Positions 40,164-50,737 of a DNA stretch of 64,000 bases are shown one piece after another. Numbering within the stretch: position 1 is the stretch's first letter; each line of letters starts with the position of its first letter. The notes below the pieces were generated by a model. That model had not been told where the DNA came from. It saw only the letters and a program-made list of their open reading frames with translations, and ran no database searches. Position numbers and translations under genes: made by a program. Source of the stretch: an uncultured Clostridia bacterium (lineage in GTDB: Bacteria; Bacillota; Clostridia; Oscillospirales; Acutalibacteraceae); contig CANBJR010000010.1 of the NCBI GenBank assembly GCA_947369085.1, positions 1 through 64,000 of the forward strand, written 5' to 3'.

Positions 40164-40911
40164 CATAACATTAAGCGACGACCTGACAGTAAACATTGAC
40201 GGAACAAGTGAAGGCACGCAAACGAAATTCTATGACAAGGGATACTGGTATAAAACAGATACTTTTGAAGAAGGCGTTGTGGAATACCTTGTTTCAAAAC
40301 TTCTCACATTCAGTACTCTGCCGAAGAAAAGCTATGTTGTTTATGAATACGGAAAGATAAACGGCAAAAGCGGGTGCAGAAGCAAGGATTTCCTTAAACC
40401 GGGTTATGAGTTAATCACATTTGAGCGTATTCATCAAAGAATTACCGGTACAAAATTATCTGCTAAAAAGTTCGAGTTTGAAACAATGGAAAGTTATATT
40501 GAATATACAGTTGACTTTTTCAGAAAATACCTTGATTTGGATATAAAGAAATATCTGAAAAATATCTTTACGCTTGATTTTATAACTCTAAACGAGGACA
40601 GACATTTTAACAATCTTGCCGTGATTTACGACACGAAGAACAATAAATATCTTACGGCACCGATTTTTGACAACGGCAAGTCGCTTCTTAACGGAAACAG
40701 AAGCTACAGACCTGCATTCTCAATTGACGAAAATATCAAAAAAGTTATTGCTCTACCATTCTCGGGCAGTCACAAAAAGATGTTTGATTACTTTGGAAAA
40801 GGCTTTTCAATTGATATTGATTCTGCGCTTGAATGGCTGAATATCGAACCGCAATCACTGTATCGGGATGTGCTTATCTATCAATTATCGGTAAATAAAA
40901 ATTTGGAGTAA
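40156..40911 (+). CDS. HipA/HipT-like kinase
   Basis: LDFITLNEDRHFNNLAVIYDTKNNKYLTAPIFDNGKSLL (HipA-type NEDRHxxN/ DNG motifs); ATG overlaps end of upstream gene. Confidence 0.85.
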   Translation: MFDITLSDDLTVNIDGTSEGTQTKFYDKGYWYKTDTFEEGVVEYLVSKLLTFSTLPKKSYVVYEYGKINGKSGCRSKDFLKPGYELITFERIHQRITGTKLSAKKFEFETMESYIEYTVDFFRKYLDLDIKKYLKNIFTLDFITLNEDRHFNNLAVIYDTKNNKYLTAPIFDNGKSLLNGNRSYRPAFSIDENIKKVIALPFSGSHKKMFDYFGKGFSIDIDSALEWLNIEPQSLYRDVLIYQLSVNKNLE

Positions 40912-40914
40912 AAT

Positions 40915-42042
40915 GTGAAGAGGAAAATTTTTGAGTTTATAAAACAGGAAGCGATATTAATTGTTGCCTGTGTGCTTGCGGTGATTTCAATGTTCTTTGT
41001 AACACCGGACAAGGGGTATCTTGAGTATATAGATTTTAGGACGCTGGGGATATTGTTCTCGTTGATGGCATTGATGGCAGGCTTTCAGAGTATGGGTGTT
41101 TTTGAAGAAATCTCACGAAAACTGTTAAATAAGGTACAAAATATTCGCCAGCTTGTGGTAATGCTGACTTTACTTTGTTTCTTTTTCAGTATGGTAATTA
41201 CCAATGATGTGGCGCTCATAACCTTTGTCCCCTTTACCTTTGTGCTGTTTGATATGCTTGGAGAAAAGTCAGAGGAAAAGTGGCTTATTCCAGTAGTGAT
41301 TTTGCAGACCATTGCGGCCAATCTGGGAAGTATGCTGACACCAATCGGTAATCCACAGAATTTGTATCTGTACGGAAAATCGGGTATGGCTTTTGAAAAA
41401 TTTATTTTATTGATGTTGCCTTATACAGTCTTGTCACTTGCAATGTTGCTTGTTAGTAGTTTTGCCATAGGAAGCTTTGGGAACAAAAGAATTACCGTAA
41501 GTCTGACCACAAAAAGCAAAGAAAAGAACACCTGCAAAGTGATTATGTATGTAGTACTGTTTTGCATTTGTATTCTTGCAGTATTGCGTATTCTCAGCGT
41601 TAGTATTGCGTTTGCCGTTACACTTTGTGCAATTATGATCTTTGACAGAAAAGTATTGAAAAAAGTTGACTATTCACTCCTGCTCACATTTGTCGGGTTC
41701 TTTATATTCATTGGGAATATGGGCAGACTCCCAATGTTTTCATCTCTGTTACAGAAATATATCTCAGGCAATGAGGTGATTACTGCGGTGCTTACCTCTC
41801 AGGTTGTAAGCAATGTTCCGGCGGCACTGCTTTTGTCAAATTTCACCGACAACTTACCGGCATTGATTGTCGGCACTAATATAGGCGGCTTAGGTACATT
41901 AATCGCATCTATGGCAAGTTTGATTTCATACAAATTCATAGCACAAAAGAAAAATATATCCAAAGGGAAGTATCTGATATTCTTTACTGTTGGTAATATC
42001 ATTTTTCTTGCGGCATTAATGTTGTTGTATGTTATAATATAA
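40915..42042 (+). CDS. SLC13/ArsB-like anion permease
   Basis: Polytopic; FFFSMVITNDVALITFVPFTF, NLGSMLTPIGNPQNLYLYG, SQVVSNVPAALLLSNFT; GTG start. Confidence 0.88.
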   Translation: MKRKIFEFIKQEAILIVACVLAVISMFFVTPDKGYLEYIDFRTLGILFSLMALMAGFQSMGVFEEISRKLLNKVQNIRQLVVMLTLLCFFFSMVITNDVALITFVPFTFVLFDMLGEKSEEKWLIPVVILQTIAANLGSMLTPIGNPQNLYLYGKSGMAFEKFILLMLPYTVLSLAMLLVSSFAIGSFGNKRITVSLTTKSKEKNTCKVIMYVVLFCICILAVLRILSVSIAFAVTLCAIMIFDRKVLKKVDYSLLLTFVGFFIFIGNMGRLPMFSSLLQKYISGNEVITAVLTSQVVSNVPAALLLSNFTDNLPALIVGTNIGGLGTLIASMASLISYKFIAQKKNISKGKYLIFFTVGNIIFLAALMLLYVII

Positions 42043-42276
42043 AGCAGAGTAAATCGGATTTCACCGCGACTTTCAATATAATATATCGGACAAAACAAAG
42101 CAGAGATTGTCGGGACACAAAGTACGGCAAGCTGTATAATGTAAGTACAGTAACAGCAAAGGAGCTTGACTTTGATGGAATGGATATCAATTATCGGAAA
42201 CTCAATTCAATACAATGAAGTAGGATAAAAGTCAAGGGAACACCGATATCGGTAAATTAAAATCTAATAGAATAAA

Positions 42277-42318
42277 CAACCCTCAATCAACTTTGTGGTG
42301 GTGATTGAGGGTTGCTTT
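42277..42318. terminator. bidirectional terminator-like hairpin
   Basis: CAACCCTCAATCA / TGATTGAGGGTTG 13-bp perfect arms between convergent genes. Confidence 0.8.
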
Positions 42319-42334
42319 ATATTGGAAAAGTCCC

Positions 42335-42973
42335 CTAAATAATAATCTGATTTTTGATTTCCGCAAAACTATCAAATATCGGCACACCACATTGCTGCAA
42401 TAATTTCGGCGACTGCTGTCCGCCTGAGAACAGCACACAATCCACGCCTAACGCAAGAGCGGTATCGCAATCGTGTACAGTATCGCCGATATACAACGTT
42501 TGTTCAGAAGCAAATTTGTGTTCCTTCATATATCGTCTGCCACGCATAGTTTTACTTTCCATTACGATATTCTGTGTACCGAGAATATCCTCAAAATATT
42601 TCTCTACCGAAAACTTCCGTGCGTATTTTGTGATTTCCTCTGTTCTGAAAGCAGACAATATTACCTGACGGCAGTTTTCATCTGCAAAGAAACGCAGTAA
42701 TTCCTTAACGCCTTCGTGTAATCCGATTTTATCGGAAAGCTGATTATACAAAACGCCCCACTCATCATCGAGCATTTGCATATCGTGTTTATTCAGGTCA
42801 AAGATTTTACTGTAAAAATTCACAATAGGCGTGTCAATGTTATCCCGATAATACTCTAACGTAATTGTCGGATAGCCGTATCTTTCCAACAGAATATTTG
42901 TCGCTTCAAAAGCAACGGGCGTATCATTGAGAATTGTACCGTTCCAATCCCAAAGAATATTTTTGTATTTCAA
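42335..42973 (-). CDS. HAD-family hydrolase
   Basis: ILWDWNGTILND...ILSAFRTEEI...YIGDTVHDCDTA. Confidence 0.9.
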   Translation of the reverse strand: MKYKNILWDWNGTILNDTPVAFEATNILLERYGYPTITLEYYRDNIDTPIVNFYSKIFDLNKHDMQMLDDEWGVLYNQLSDKIGLHEGVKELLRFFADENCRQVILSAFRTEEITKYARKFSVEKYFEDILGTQNIVMESKTMRGRRYMKEHKFASEQTLYIGDTVHDCDTALALGVDCVLFSGGQQSPKLLQQCGVPIFDSFAEIKNQIII

Positions 42974-43419
42974 TTTTTATCCCCAATTATAATTTCAGGC
43001 AATATTCTTCGCTCAACTTCTTTTAATAAAAGCGGTTGAATCTGCGGATATGTCCACTTTGTCGGTAACTCGTCAAATAATTCAATCTTTTCAATTTCGC
43101 TGTGCAACTCCGTTTCAAAAGAAGTAATATCCGCAAAATAAATCTTGCCAAATGTTTCTACACCATTGAAATTATCGGAGTCGGTTACCGAGTAAACACA
43201 GATTGGCTTGATAGAATAATCAATAGCACCGGTTTCCTCATACAATTCACGCCTTGCGGTATCGTCGATATTTTCGCCTGCTTCTCTGTGACCGCCCGGA
43301 CATTCGTATGTATCACGCTCTTTATGTTTGCAGAACACCCACTTGCCGTTTGACTTTGCGACAATCACTGCAAATTTTAGTAACTTATCTTCTACTGTAT
43401 CATAAAACTTTACTTCCAT
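42970..43419 (-). CDS. NUDIX hydrolase
   Basis: CPGGHREAGENIDDTARRELYEETGA. Confidence 0.95.
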   Translation of the reverse strand: MEVKFYDTVEDKLLKFAVIVAKSNGKWVFCKHKERDTYECPGGHREAGENIDDTARRELYEETGAIDYSIKPICVYSVTDSDNFNGVETFGKIYFADITSFETELHSEIEKIELFDELPTKWTYPQIQPLLLKEVERRILPEIIIGDKN

Positions 43420-43558
43420 TTTTATATTCCTTTCAATCTTCCATAAGCGTTGCTTTTCTGTACTCTATGTTCATAGTGAATTCCTCCCTAAATACAAATC
43501 AATCGTATCGTAAATATTAATAACTCCGCCAATATCACTTGTCAGCCTGCGGATTCGT

Positions 43559-44176
43559 TTATATACTTTTGATTTGCTTTATATCAGATACAGAACTAAT
43601 TCCAATCAGATTATAGATATCAGTACCTGTTTTATTGTCAAAATAATCTTTCAAATTGAAAAAGGCTTTCCATTTCGGAATTGTTAAATCATTAAAGCCT
43701 CGGCGCAAAGCAACATCGACAAGCCTTTTTTCGATATACACAGGACCATCAGGGAAAGAAATTGCATCACATAGCTGAATTAGCTTGTCATAGTCATCAT
43801 ACTCCGTATTTTCAAGAAAAAATTGTATGAACTTGGTTTCTTCTTCATTGCAATCACTCTGCCCGTTATAGGCGTTAATATTTTTATATGGAAAAGAATG
43901 TGTTAAGCATATCCGTGCATTTTCATCATATCCATTTGACAGCATAAAGTTGTAGCCGTCAATGATATGTTTCATATCCGTAACGCCTTCACGCCTGCCT
44001 ATATCATGCAGCAAGCCGAGAACATAAGCAGTATTTTCATCTAAATTATCACATTTTTCTGCTATTTCTCTTGCACAATGTCCTGCTGTTTTACAATGAT
44101 TTATCCACAATCCCGGATTGAGCTTTTCGGCTTCACTTAATATTTTTTCTGCTTGAATAATAGTTGGTATTTTCAT
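43559..44176 (-). CDS. HD-domain hydrolase
   Basis: HCKTAGHCAREIAEKCD...VLGLLHDIGRREGV. Confidence 0.88.
   Translation of the reverse strand: MKIPTIIQAEKILSEAEKLNPGLWINHCKTAGHCAREIAEKCDNLDENTAYVLGLLHDIGRREGVTDMKHIIDGYNFMLSNGYDENARICLTHSFPYKNINAYNGQSDCNEEETKFIQFFLENTEYDDYDKLIQLCDAISFPDGPVYIEKRLVDVALRRGFNDLTIPKWKAFFNLKDYFDNKTGTDIYNLIGISSVSDIKQIKSI
43573..43594. repeat. 22-bp direct repeat, copy 1 (TTTGCTTTATATCAGATACAGA)
   Basis: Identical to 44889-44910. Confidence 0.9.
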
Positions 44177-44178
44177 AA

Positions 44179-44799
44179 TTATATCCCCAATATATCTTCT
44201 AGTCCTCTTAAATTGCTTATCGTATAATCAGGTCTTTCGTCATCTGATTTAGGCATAGCAAATCCGCCTAAGCCTTGCTTAATCCATACGGTTTTCATTC
44301 CGATTTTATTGGCAGGAACAATATCATTGTCGAGCCTGTCGCCGACCATTACTGCTTCTTCTGCCTTGCAATCAGCTTTACTTAGAGCAATTTCAAAGAT
44401 ACGCAAATCGGGCTTTGCTACGCCCTCCTCGGCAGAAGCTACAACAAGGTTTATGTAATTAAGCAAGCCGATTTTTTCTAACCGTTCTTCACTTCCAAAA
44501 GTCTGATTGGCAATAATTCCGATTTTATATTTCTTGCTTAATTTTCTTAAACATTCTTCCGATTCAGGATATACAAATTCGTCATCACTGTTCCAAGGAG
44601 CCATAGTCAAGCCGTAATATTCACGTGCCTTATGGTAGCCATTTTGATTGTATTTTGAAATTTCAACCATTTTGTTGTAAAAATCATCATAGCTGACATT
44701 TGTATTTGCTACGGTCTTTTCAACTCTTTTTCGGAAAGCTACACTTTCATCAACAAGTGTTGAGCCTATATCAAAGAAAATCCATTTTATGCTTTTCAT
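44179..44799 (-). CDS. HAD-family hydrolase
   Basis: IFFDIGSTLVDESVAF...IIANQTFG...MVGDRLDNDIVPANKIGMKTVWI. Confidence 0.92.
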   Translation of the reverse strand: MKSIKWIFFDIGSTLVDESVAFRKRVEKTVANTNVSYDDFYNKMVEISKYNQNGYHKAREYYGLTMAPWNSDDEFVYPESEECLRKLSKKYKIGIIANQTFGSEERLEKIGLLNYINLVVASAEEGVAKPDLRIFEIALSKADCKAEEAVMVGDRLDNDIVPANKIGMKTVWIKQGLGGFAMPKSDDERPDYTISNLRGLEDILGI

Positions 44800-44888
44800 T
44801 GTTCTCCATTTTCCTCATAATCTCATAAATTAGTTCATCTACCTAAATTCTATCACAAAAGCAGGAAAGTAGCAATTAATTTTTGCGT

Positions 44889-44910
44889 TTTGCTTTATAT
44901 CAGATACAGA
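44889..44910. repeat. 22-bp direct repeat, copy 2
   Basis: Identical to 43573-43594. Confidence 0.9.
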
Positions 44911-45024
44911 CTTGTTGTAAAGCATTTTCTTCTGTGCCTGTCCGATTCTGTTATAGGCTCGGTTGTGCGTTTATCAAACTTTCCGTATGATATGAATTTA
45001 TAGCTTTTAAACGGCAAAACTTCC

Positions 45025-45486
45025 AACCGAGGGGACTCGTCAGGTACAGAGGAGCTGGGACATCTTGAGATGATTGGCGCTATTGTATATCAGCTTACAC
45101 GAGGGCTTAACGAAAAGGAAATCAAGGACTCAGGATTCGAGGACTACTTTGTCGACCACACAACGGGAATTTATCCACAAGGTGCGTCGGGAACACCGTT
45201 TTCGGCCGCTTCTTTACAGGTAAAGGGCGACGCTATAACTGACCTGCACGAAGATATGGCAGCAGAACAGAAAGCGCGTTCAACTTATGACAACATTCTA
45301 AGATTCTGCGATGATTATGACGTAAAAGACGCCATACGTTTTTTACGTGAACGTGAGGTTGTGCACTATCAGCGCTTTGGTGAAAATCTCAGACTGCTCA
45401 CTGATAAGCTCGACGAAAAGAACTTCTATGCTTTCAACCCCGAATTTGATAAGCAATGTTTTAGTAACTGTATGAAGAAAAAATAA
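45025..45486 (+). pseudogene. manganese catalase, N-terminally truncated
   Basis: Frame reads GDSSGTEELGHLEMIGAIVYQLTRGL...YPQGASGTPFSAASLQVKGDAITDLHEDMAAEQKARSTYDN; no N-terminal part upstream. Confidence 0.8.
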
Positions 45487-45533
45487 AACTTTACCTTATT
45501 CTATAGCTATATAAATTACTTTTGATTTTTCAA

Positions 45534-45571
45534 AAAGCAGAGCAGGTAGACTAACACACTGCTCTGCTTTT
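45534..45571. terminator. terminator-like hairpin
   Basis: AAAAGCAGAGCAG...CTGCTCTGCTTTT. Confidence 0.7.
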
Positions 45572-45674
45572 GTAAAACCACCGTAACATCCATAATAATA
45601 TATACAATCAAATACCAACGTTTATAGTAACTTTGAAGCTGTTCAAAACTATTTATTACGTTAATATATGATTT

Positions 45675-46061
45675 TCATTCAGACTTTTCATAAAAAAGAC
45701 AGTTACCGTCAAGATTTATATTGCTCCTGTGTCCCTCTAAATTTTCATCTTTAGATCCTCCATGATAGTTTGAACAAAAAGTACACTTTTCTTCAACTAT
45801 TTTTTCTAAACGACATTCATATTCGGCTCTCGTTAATACGGTAATCTCAATTTCACGAATATATTTAATCTGAGAAATATTCAGGTAAACAATTTCTGTT
45901 TCTTCGCTTATAAAATAAGGTTCTCTGCAATTATCATCAATAAAGCGAACAAGCTCTATGAATTGTAAATTGCTGTTATTAAGGTACTCTGCAAACTGCA
46001 TTAAATTTGTTATTCCGTCAGGATATTGATAATATTCATATTCAATTTCAATAGCTTTCAC
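45675..46061 (-). CDS. hypothetical protein
   Basis: Intact 128-aa ORF with upstream GGAGG. Confidence 0.55.
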   Translation of the reverse strand: MKAIEIEYEYYQYPDGITNLMQFAEYLNNSNLQFIELVRFIDDNCREPYFISEETEIVYLNISQIKYIREIEITVLTRAEYECRLEKIVEEKCTFCSNYHGGSKDENLEGHRSNINLDGNCLFYEKSE

Positions 46062-46121
46062 TTTATGTTTCCTCCGTGTTTTTAATAAAAATTAGCTTTC
46101 ATCGACTTATACAACTAATTA

Positions 46122-46158
46122 AACAGGCGTTCAATCTGCAATTGACTGAACGCCTGTT
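46122..46158 (-). terminator. pnp terminator
   Basis: AACAGGCGTTCA...TGAACGCCTGTT, 12-bp perfect arms. Confidence 0.85.
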
Positions 46159-46168
46159 ATTGTAAAAA

Positions 46169-48391
46169 TTATTTTCTGTTGTTGCGGTTAAAATTACCTC
46201 TGCGATCGTTATTATGAGGTCTGCGTGGGCGTGACTGCCTGTCGCTGTCGGGATCGTTTTCCGGAGTGAGCCCGTCAACGTCGATAAGAACCTGACGACG
46301 TGAAAGGTTAAGTCTGCCCTTGTCGTCAATCTCCATAACCTTTACACGGATAATATCGCCTACGTTTACAACGTCGGTTACGTTCTCAGTTCTCTTAACG
46401 TCAAGCTGTGAAACGTGTACAAGACCTTCTTTACCCGGTGCAATTTCAACAAATGCGCCGAAATCCATAATGCGTGTAACCTTACCGAGGTATATTGCGC
46501 CCGGCTCGGGATCAACTGCTATTGTGTTAATAATTTCAATTGCATGCTTACACTTGTCACTGTCAAGACCTGATACAAATACCTGACCGAATTCGCCGTC
46601 CTCTTCGATATCAACCTTAACGTCACATTCAGCCTGAATTTCTTTGATAACCTTACCGCTCTTGCCGATAACTTCGCTGATTTTGTCAGCAGGAATTGTT
46701 GTTGTGAACATCTTTGGAGCGTATTCCGAAAGCTCGGCTCTCGGCTCAGAGATAGCCTTGAGCATAACCTCATCAAGGATATAAATACGTGCCTTATGAG
46801 TCTTTTCAAGTGCCTCTTTAACCATTTCAGGTGTAAGACCGCTGATTTTTAAATCCATTTGAATTGCTGTGATACCTGTGTGAGTACCTGCAACCTTAAA
46901 GTCCATATCACCGAAGAAGTCCTCAAGACCCTGAATGTCTACCATTGTCATCCAACGCTCACCCTCAGTGATAAGACCGCAGGAAATACCTGCTACGGGT
47001 TCCTTAATCGGAACGCCTGCGTCCATAAGAGCAAGTGTTGAACCGCAGATTGAACCCTGTGAGGTTGAACCGTTTGATGAGAGAACCTCGGAAACAAGTC
47101 TTAATGCATAAGGGAACTCCTCAACAGGAGGAATTACAGGAACGAGCGCACGCTCCGCAAGTGCTCCGTGTCCGATTTCACGTCTGCCCGGACCGCGGCT
47201 CGGCTTTGTTTCGCCAACCGAGTAGCTCGGGAAGTTATAATGGTGAATATATCTCTTTTCGGTTTCTCCGTCAATACCGTCAAGCAACTGCTTGTCCGAT
47301 ACGGGACCGAGTGTTGCAATTGTGAGAACCTGCGTTTGACCTCTTGTGAACATACCCGAACCGTGAACTCTGGGGATTACGTTAACTTCGGAAGCAAGAG
47401 GACGAATATCGTCCATTCCTCTGCCGTCAACACGCTTCTGCTCATCAAGCAGCCAACGGCGCACAATAAACTTCTGCGTCTTATAAAGGCACTCGTCGAT
47501 AAGCGCTTCGCTTTCGGGATAAATTTCGTCAAACTTCTCGTGAACTTTCTCATAAATAGGCTTCAATCTTTCGTCACGAACAGTCTTATCATCTGTATCA
47601 AGAGCGACCTTAACGTCCTCTTCTGCAAATTCCTTGATAGCCTCAAACATATCGTGATCAGGCTCAAGACTGGCAAACTCAAACTTAGGCTTGCCAATTT
47701 CAGCCTTTATCTTCTCGATAAACTCAATAATAGGCTGGTTAGCCTCATGGCCTGCCATAATAGCGTTATACATTTCCTCGTCGGAAACGCAGTCAGCGCC
47801 TGCTTCAATCATAGCAATTCTTGAGCTTGTTGACGCAACTGTTGTAGCCATTTTTGAAACTTTTCTCTGTTCCTCTGTGGGGTTGATAACGAACTCACCG
47901 TCAATCATACCAACAGAACAGCCCGAGATAGGACCGTTCCACGGAACGTCTGAAATTGAAATAGCGATTGAAGCGCCAATCATAGCAACGATTTCAGGCT
48001 GGCAGTCGGGGTCAACGCTCATTACTGTACATACAATTGAAACGTCATTGCGCATGCTCTTGTCAAAAAGAGGACGAATAGGACGGTCGATTACACGGCT
48101 TGTAAGGATAGCCTTTTCGGAAGGTCTGCCCTCTCTCTTAAGATAAGAGCCTGGAATCTTGCCTACGGAGTACATTTTCTCCTCATAATCAACTGAAAGC
48201 GGAAAAAAGTCAACTCCCTCTCTGGGTTTTGCCGAAGCGGTAACTGCAACGTGAACTGTTGTATCGCCGTAATGCACAAGGCACGCACCGTTTGCAAGCT
48301 GGGTCATTTTGCCTGTTTCAACCTTTAAGGTTCTGCCTGCAAACTCTGTTTCAAATACTCTGTACTTGTCAAAAGTCATCATTTTATTCAT
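46169..48391 (-). CDS. pnp: polyribonucleotide nucleotidyltransferase
   Basis: Complete RNase PH x2, KH ([16 protein letters not shown]), S1 ([20 protein letters not shown]). Confidence 0.98.
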   Translation of the reverse strand: MNKMMTFDKYRVFETEFAGRTLKVETGKMTQLANGACLVHYGDTTVHVAVTASAKPREGVDFFPLSVDYEEKMYSVGKIPGSYLKREGRPSEKAILTSRVIDRPIRPLFDKSMRNDVSIVCTVMSVDPDCQPEIVAMIGASIAISISDVPWNGPISGCSVGMIDGEFVINPTEEQRKVSKMATTVASTSSRIAMIEAGADCVSDEEMYNAIMAGHEANQPIIEFIEKIKAEIGKPKFEFASLEPDHDMFEAIKEFAEEDVKVALDTDDKTVRDERLKPIYEKVHEKFDEIYPESEALIDECLYKTQKFIVRRWLLDEQKRVDGRGMDDIRPLASEVNVIPRVHGSGMFTRGQTQVLTIATLGPVSDKQLLDGIDGETEKRYIHHYNFPSYSVGETKPSRGPGRREIGHGALAERALVPVIPPVEEFPYALRLVSEVLSSNGSTSQGSICGSTLALMDAGVPIKEPVAGISCGLITEGERWMTMVDIQGLEDFFGDMDFKVAGTHTGITAIQMDLKISGLTPEMVKEALEKTHKARIYILDEVMLKAISEPRAELSEYAPKMFTTTIPADKISEVIGKSGKVIKEIQAECDVKVDIEEDGEFGQVFVSGLDSDKCKHAIEIINTIAVDPEPGAIYLGKVTRIMDFGAFVEIAPGKEGLVHVSQLDVKRTENVTDVVNVGDIIRVKVMEIDDKGRLNLSRRQVLIDVDGLTPENDPDSDRQSRPRRPHNNDRRGNFNRNNRK

Positions 48392-48640
48392 TGTAAAATC
48401 CTTTCCGAAGTTTTAAACTTCTGTATATTTCAGCGGGATTTTACGCCGATTTAGCAATAAAACCATTTAATAAACCATAAAGCAATTGTTGTATCGTCCC
48501 AAATTTAATAATATCCATCAAAATACAAACTAAATCATACTTAGTTTATTCAATCGTTTTACCGCTAAAAAACAGCAAATAAAAATCCCGCAATAAACCG
48601 AATTTAGGGCAAGCTTACGCTTGCCCTGAGATTACGAAAA

Positions 48641-48904
48641 TTACTTACGGATACCGAGTCTTGCGATGATAGAACGGTATCTTTCAATATCTACCTTTGT
48701 GAGGTAAGCAAGAAGGCTTCTTCTCTGACCAACCATCTTGAGAAGACCGCGTCTGCTGTGGTGGTCCTTCTTGTGAACCTTAAGGTGCTCTGTAAGGTCG
48801 TTGATTCTCTTTGTAAGAAGAGCAATCTGAACCTCTGGAGAACCTGTGTCGCCCTCATGAGTAGCGTATTCAGCCATAATAGCCTGTTTTTCTTCTTTTA
48901 ACAT
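48641..48904 (-). CDS. rpsO: 30S ribosomal protein S15
   Basis: [55 protein letters not shown]. Confidence 0.98.
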   Translation of the reverse strand: MLKEEKQAIMAEYATHEGDTGSPEVQIALLTKRINDLTEHLKVHKKDHHSRRGLLKMVGQRRSLLAYLTKVDIERYRSIIARLGIRK

Positions 48905-48931
48905 TTTTATTCCACCTTTTTAAAAATTTAA

Positions 48932-48991
48932 AGCCCTAAGCCGTTAAAGCTATATCTCAGGACAGGGCTGTGAAACTCCGCTATGCGGCTT
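48932..48991 (-). promoter_or_regulatory. rpsO 5' leader with H-type pseudoknot potential
   Basis: Order on transcript AAGCCG - AGCCCT - CGGCTT - AGGGCT (arms interleaved). Confidence 0.5.
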
Positions 48992-49063
48992 AATCCCTGC
49001 TCCGAGGTATGGGTCAACTGTTACATTGTAGCACATCAAACTTAAAATGTAAAGTATTTTAAG

Positions 49064-49450
49064 TTAAAAAGTATTGTTTTTTATATTTTTAATTTCCCTT
49101 GCCTTGTCAATAAGCTCTTGCTTTTCTTCTTTTGAAAGCATACGATAAATTCCGATAAGCTCACGCTCTTCGTTTGTCAGATTGTACATAGGCATTACAA
49201 AATCATGAAGATTCTTCTCGAAATTTTCCTGCCCTAAAATTGCGTTAACATCCACGCCGTAGATAGCGACAATCTTTTTGAGAATTTCAAAGCTCGGCTC
49301 AGAAACACCCGTTTCATATTTTGTATATGTGGTACGGTTAAGATTTAAAATATCAGCAATTTCCTGCTGGGTAAAACCGCAAAGTTTTCTATATTTAACA
49401 AGGTTCTTACCAAAGGATTGATTTACATTACTGCATTTTCTTTTCGGCAT
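49064..49450 (-). CDS. XRE-family HTH regulator
   Basis: FGKNLVKYRKLCGFTQQEIADILNLNRTTYTKYETGVSEPSFEIL. Confidence 0.93.
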   Translation of the reverse strand: MPKRKCSNVNQSFGKNLVKYRKLCGFTQQEIADILNLNRTTYTKYETGVSEPSFEILKKIVAIYGVDVNAILGQENFEKNLHDFVMPMYNLTNEERELIGIYRMLSKEEKQELIDKAREIKNIKNNTF

Positions 49451-49700
49451 ACTTTCACATCCTATTATAAATTAAGGCTACACCTGTTTTACATTATAGT
49501 ACTTTTTTTTAGCATTTTCTACACTTGTTATTATTATTCACAAAGTATTTTTTCTATTACTCTCACATTTTATTTTCCCCATAAAAGTATTTTTTATGTT
49601 AAAGTAATTTTTATTCCAATTAAAAAATATTGAATAAAAGGTCTTGAAAAATTATGTATAATAATATATAATAATGCTTGTATAATTTTAAATTATGCTT

Positions 49701-49776
49701 GCTGGAGTAGCGCAGCTGGTAGCGCAACTGATTCGTAATCAGTAGGTCGAGGGTTCAAGTCCCTTCTTCAGCTCCA
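49701..49776 (+). tRNA. tRNA-Thr (anticodon CGT), CCA encoded
   Basis: GCTGGAG...acceptor pairs CTTCAGC; anticodon arm ACTGA TTCGTAA TCAGT; T arm GAGGG TTCAAGT CCCTT. Confidence 0.93.
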
Positions 49777-49981
49777 GACGAGTGCCTCGACACGCAAATC
49801 GCGTTCGGGGCACTCTTCTTTATTTTATGTTAGATGCCCACGTCAGCACTGACATTTTTCTCATAGTTATAAAAACCGTATTGGAAAGCCGTTTTAAGGC
49901 ATTTTCAATGCGGTTTTTATTCTATTAAAAAAGCCTGTCCTTTATCGGGCAGGCTTTAAAAATATTCTTTTGTTTTGCTTA

Positions 49982-50722
49982 TTATTCTTCGCTTAAATAC
50001 TCACCGAGTGCTGAGTTAAAAATCTCTTCTGATTTCTTCATCATTTTTCTTACAGTTATCACACCGCATTTGTCTGAAATCATATCAACCGCCTGAGAAT
50101 AAACCTCGGGAGTATTATGAGTCATTGAATGAGCGTCACTGCCGAGAATGTCAATCATCCCTTCACCTATCAACTTTAGCAACTTTCTGCGTTTAAAGAT
50201 TGAGCTTTTCTTTGTATAGTTGCTGATGTTTGTCTGAATTACTACGCCCATATCCCGCAGTTCCTGCAAAGCTCCCTTATCACTCACAAGCACCTCGTAT
50301 CGTTCAACGTGCGGAATAACGGGAATAAGTCTATGATTTTCAATCAGCATACTAAGCTGCTGCAATGTTTTGTTGGAAAACGATGAACTGTAGCTGAACT
50401 CTGTTAAAATATAGCGTGATTTTCCATAGGTAATTCCCGACAAATCATCATTATTAAATAGAAACTTTGTTACGTAAACCTCTGCACCGAGGACTATATT
50501 CATACCGTCAGGTTTATTAGGCAAAAACTCCTCGTAAGCAATTTGACGTTTTTTGATAAAATCTTCAACGCTTATTTCGTTTGTATAGAAATGCGGAGTA
50601 AAGCATACGTTAGAAACATCCTGTTTTTTCAAGCAATTGAGCAGCGCAAGGCTGTCTTTAACAGTCCTTGCACCGTCGTCAAAGTCAGGCAAAATGTGAG
50701 AATGCATATCAAAATACTGCAT
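49982..50722 (-). CDS. CpsB/YwqE-like PHP tyrosine-protein phosphatase
   Basis: DMHSHILPDFDDGARTVKDSL...DILGSDAHSMTHNTP. Confidence 0.9.
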   Translation of the reverse strand: MQYFDMHSHILPDFDDGARTVKDSLALLNCLKKQDVSNVCFTPHFYTNEISVEDFIKKRQIAYEEFLPNKPDGMNIVLGAEVYVTKFLFNNDDLSGITYGKSRYILTEFSYSSSFSNKTLQQLSMLIENHRLIPVIPHVERYEVLVSDKGALQELRDMGVVIQTNISNYTKKSSIFKRRKLLKLIGEGMIDILGSDAHSMTHNTPEVYSQAVDMISDKCGVITVRKMMKKSEEIFNSALGEYLSEE

Positions 50723-50737
50723 TATTTTATCACCCGA

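Noticed and set aside
42100-42230. Short frame DCRDTKYGKLYNVSTVTAKELDFDGMDINYRKLNSIQ after the permease
   Set aside because: Possibly a gene remnant but too short and unrecognised to support a call.
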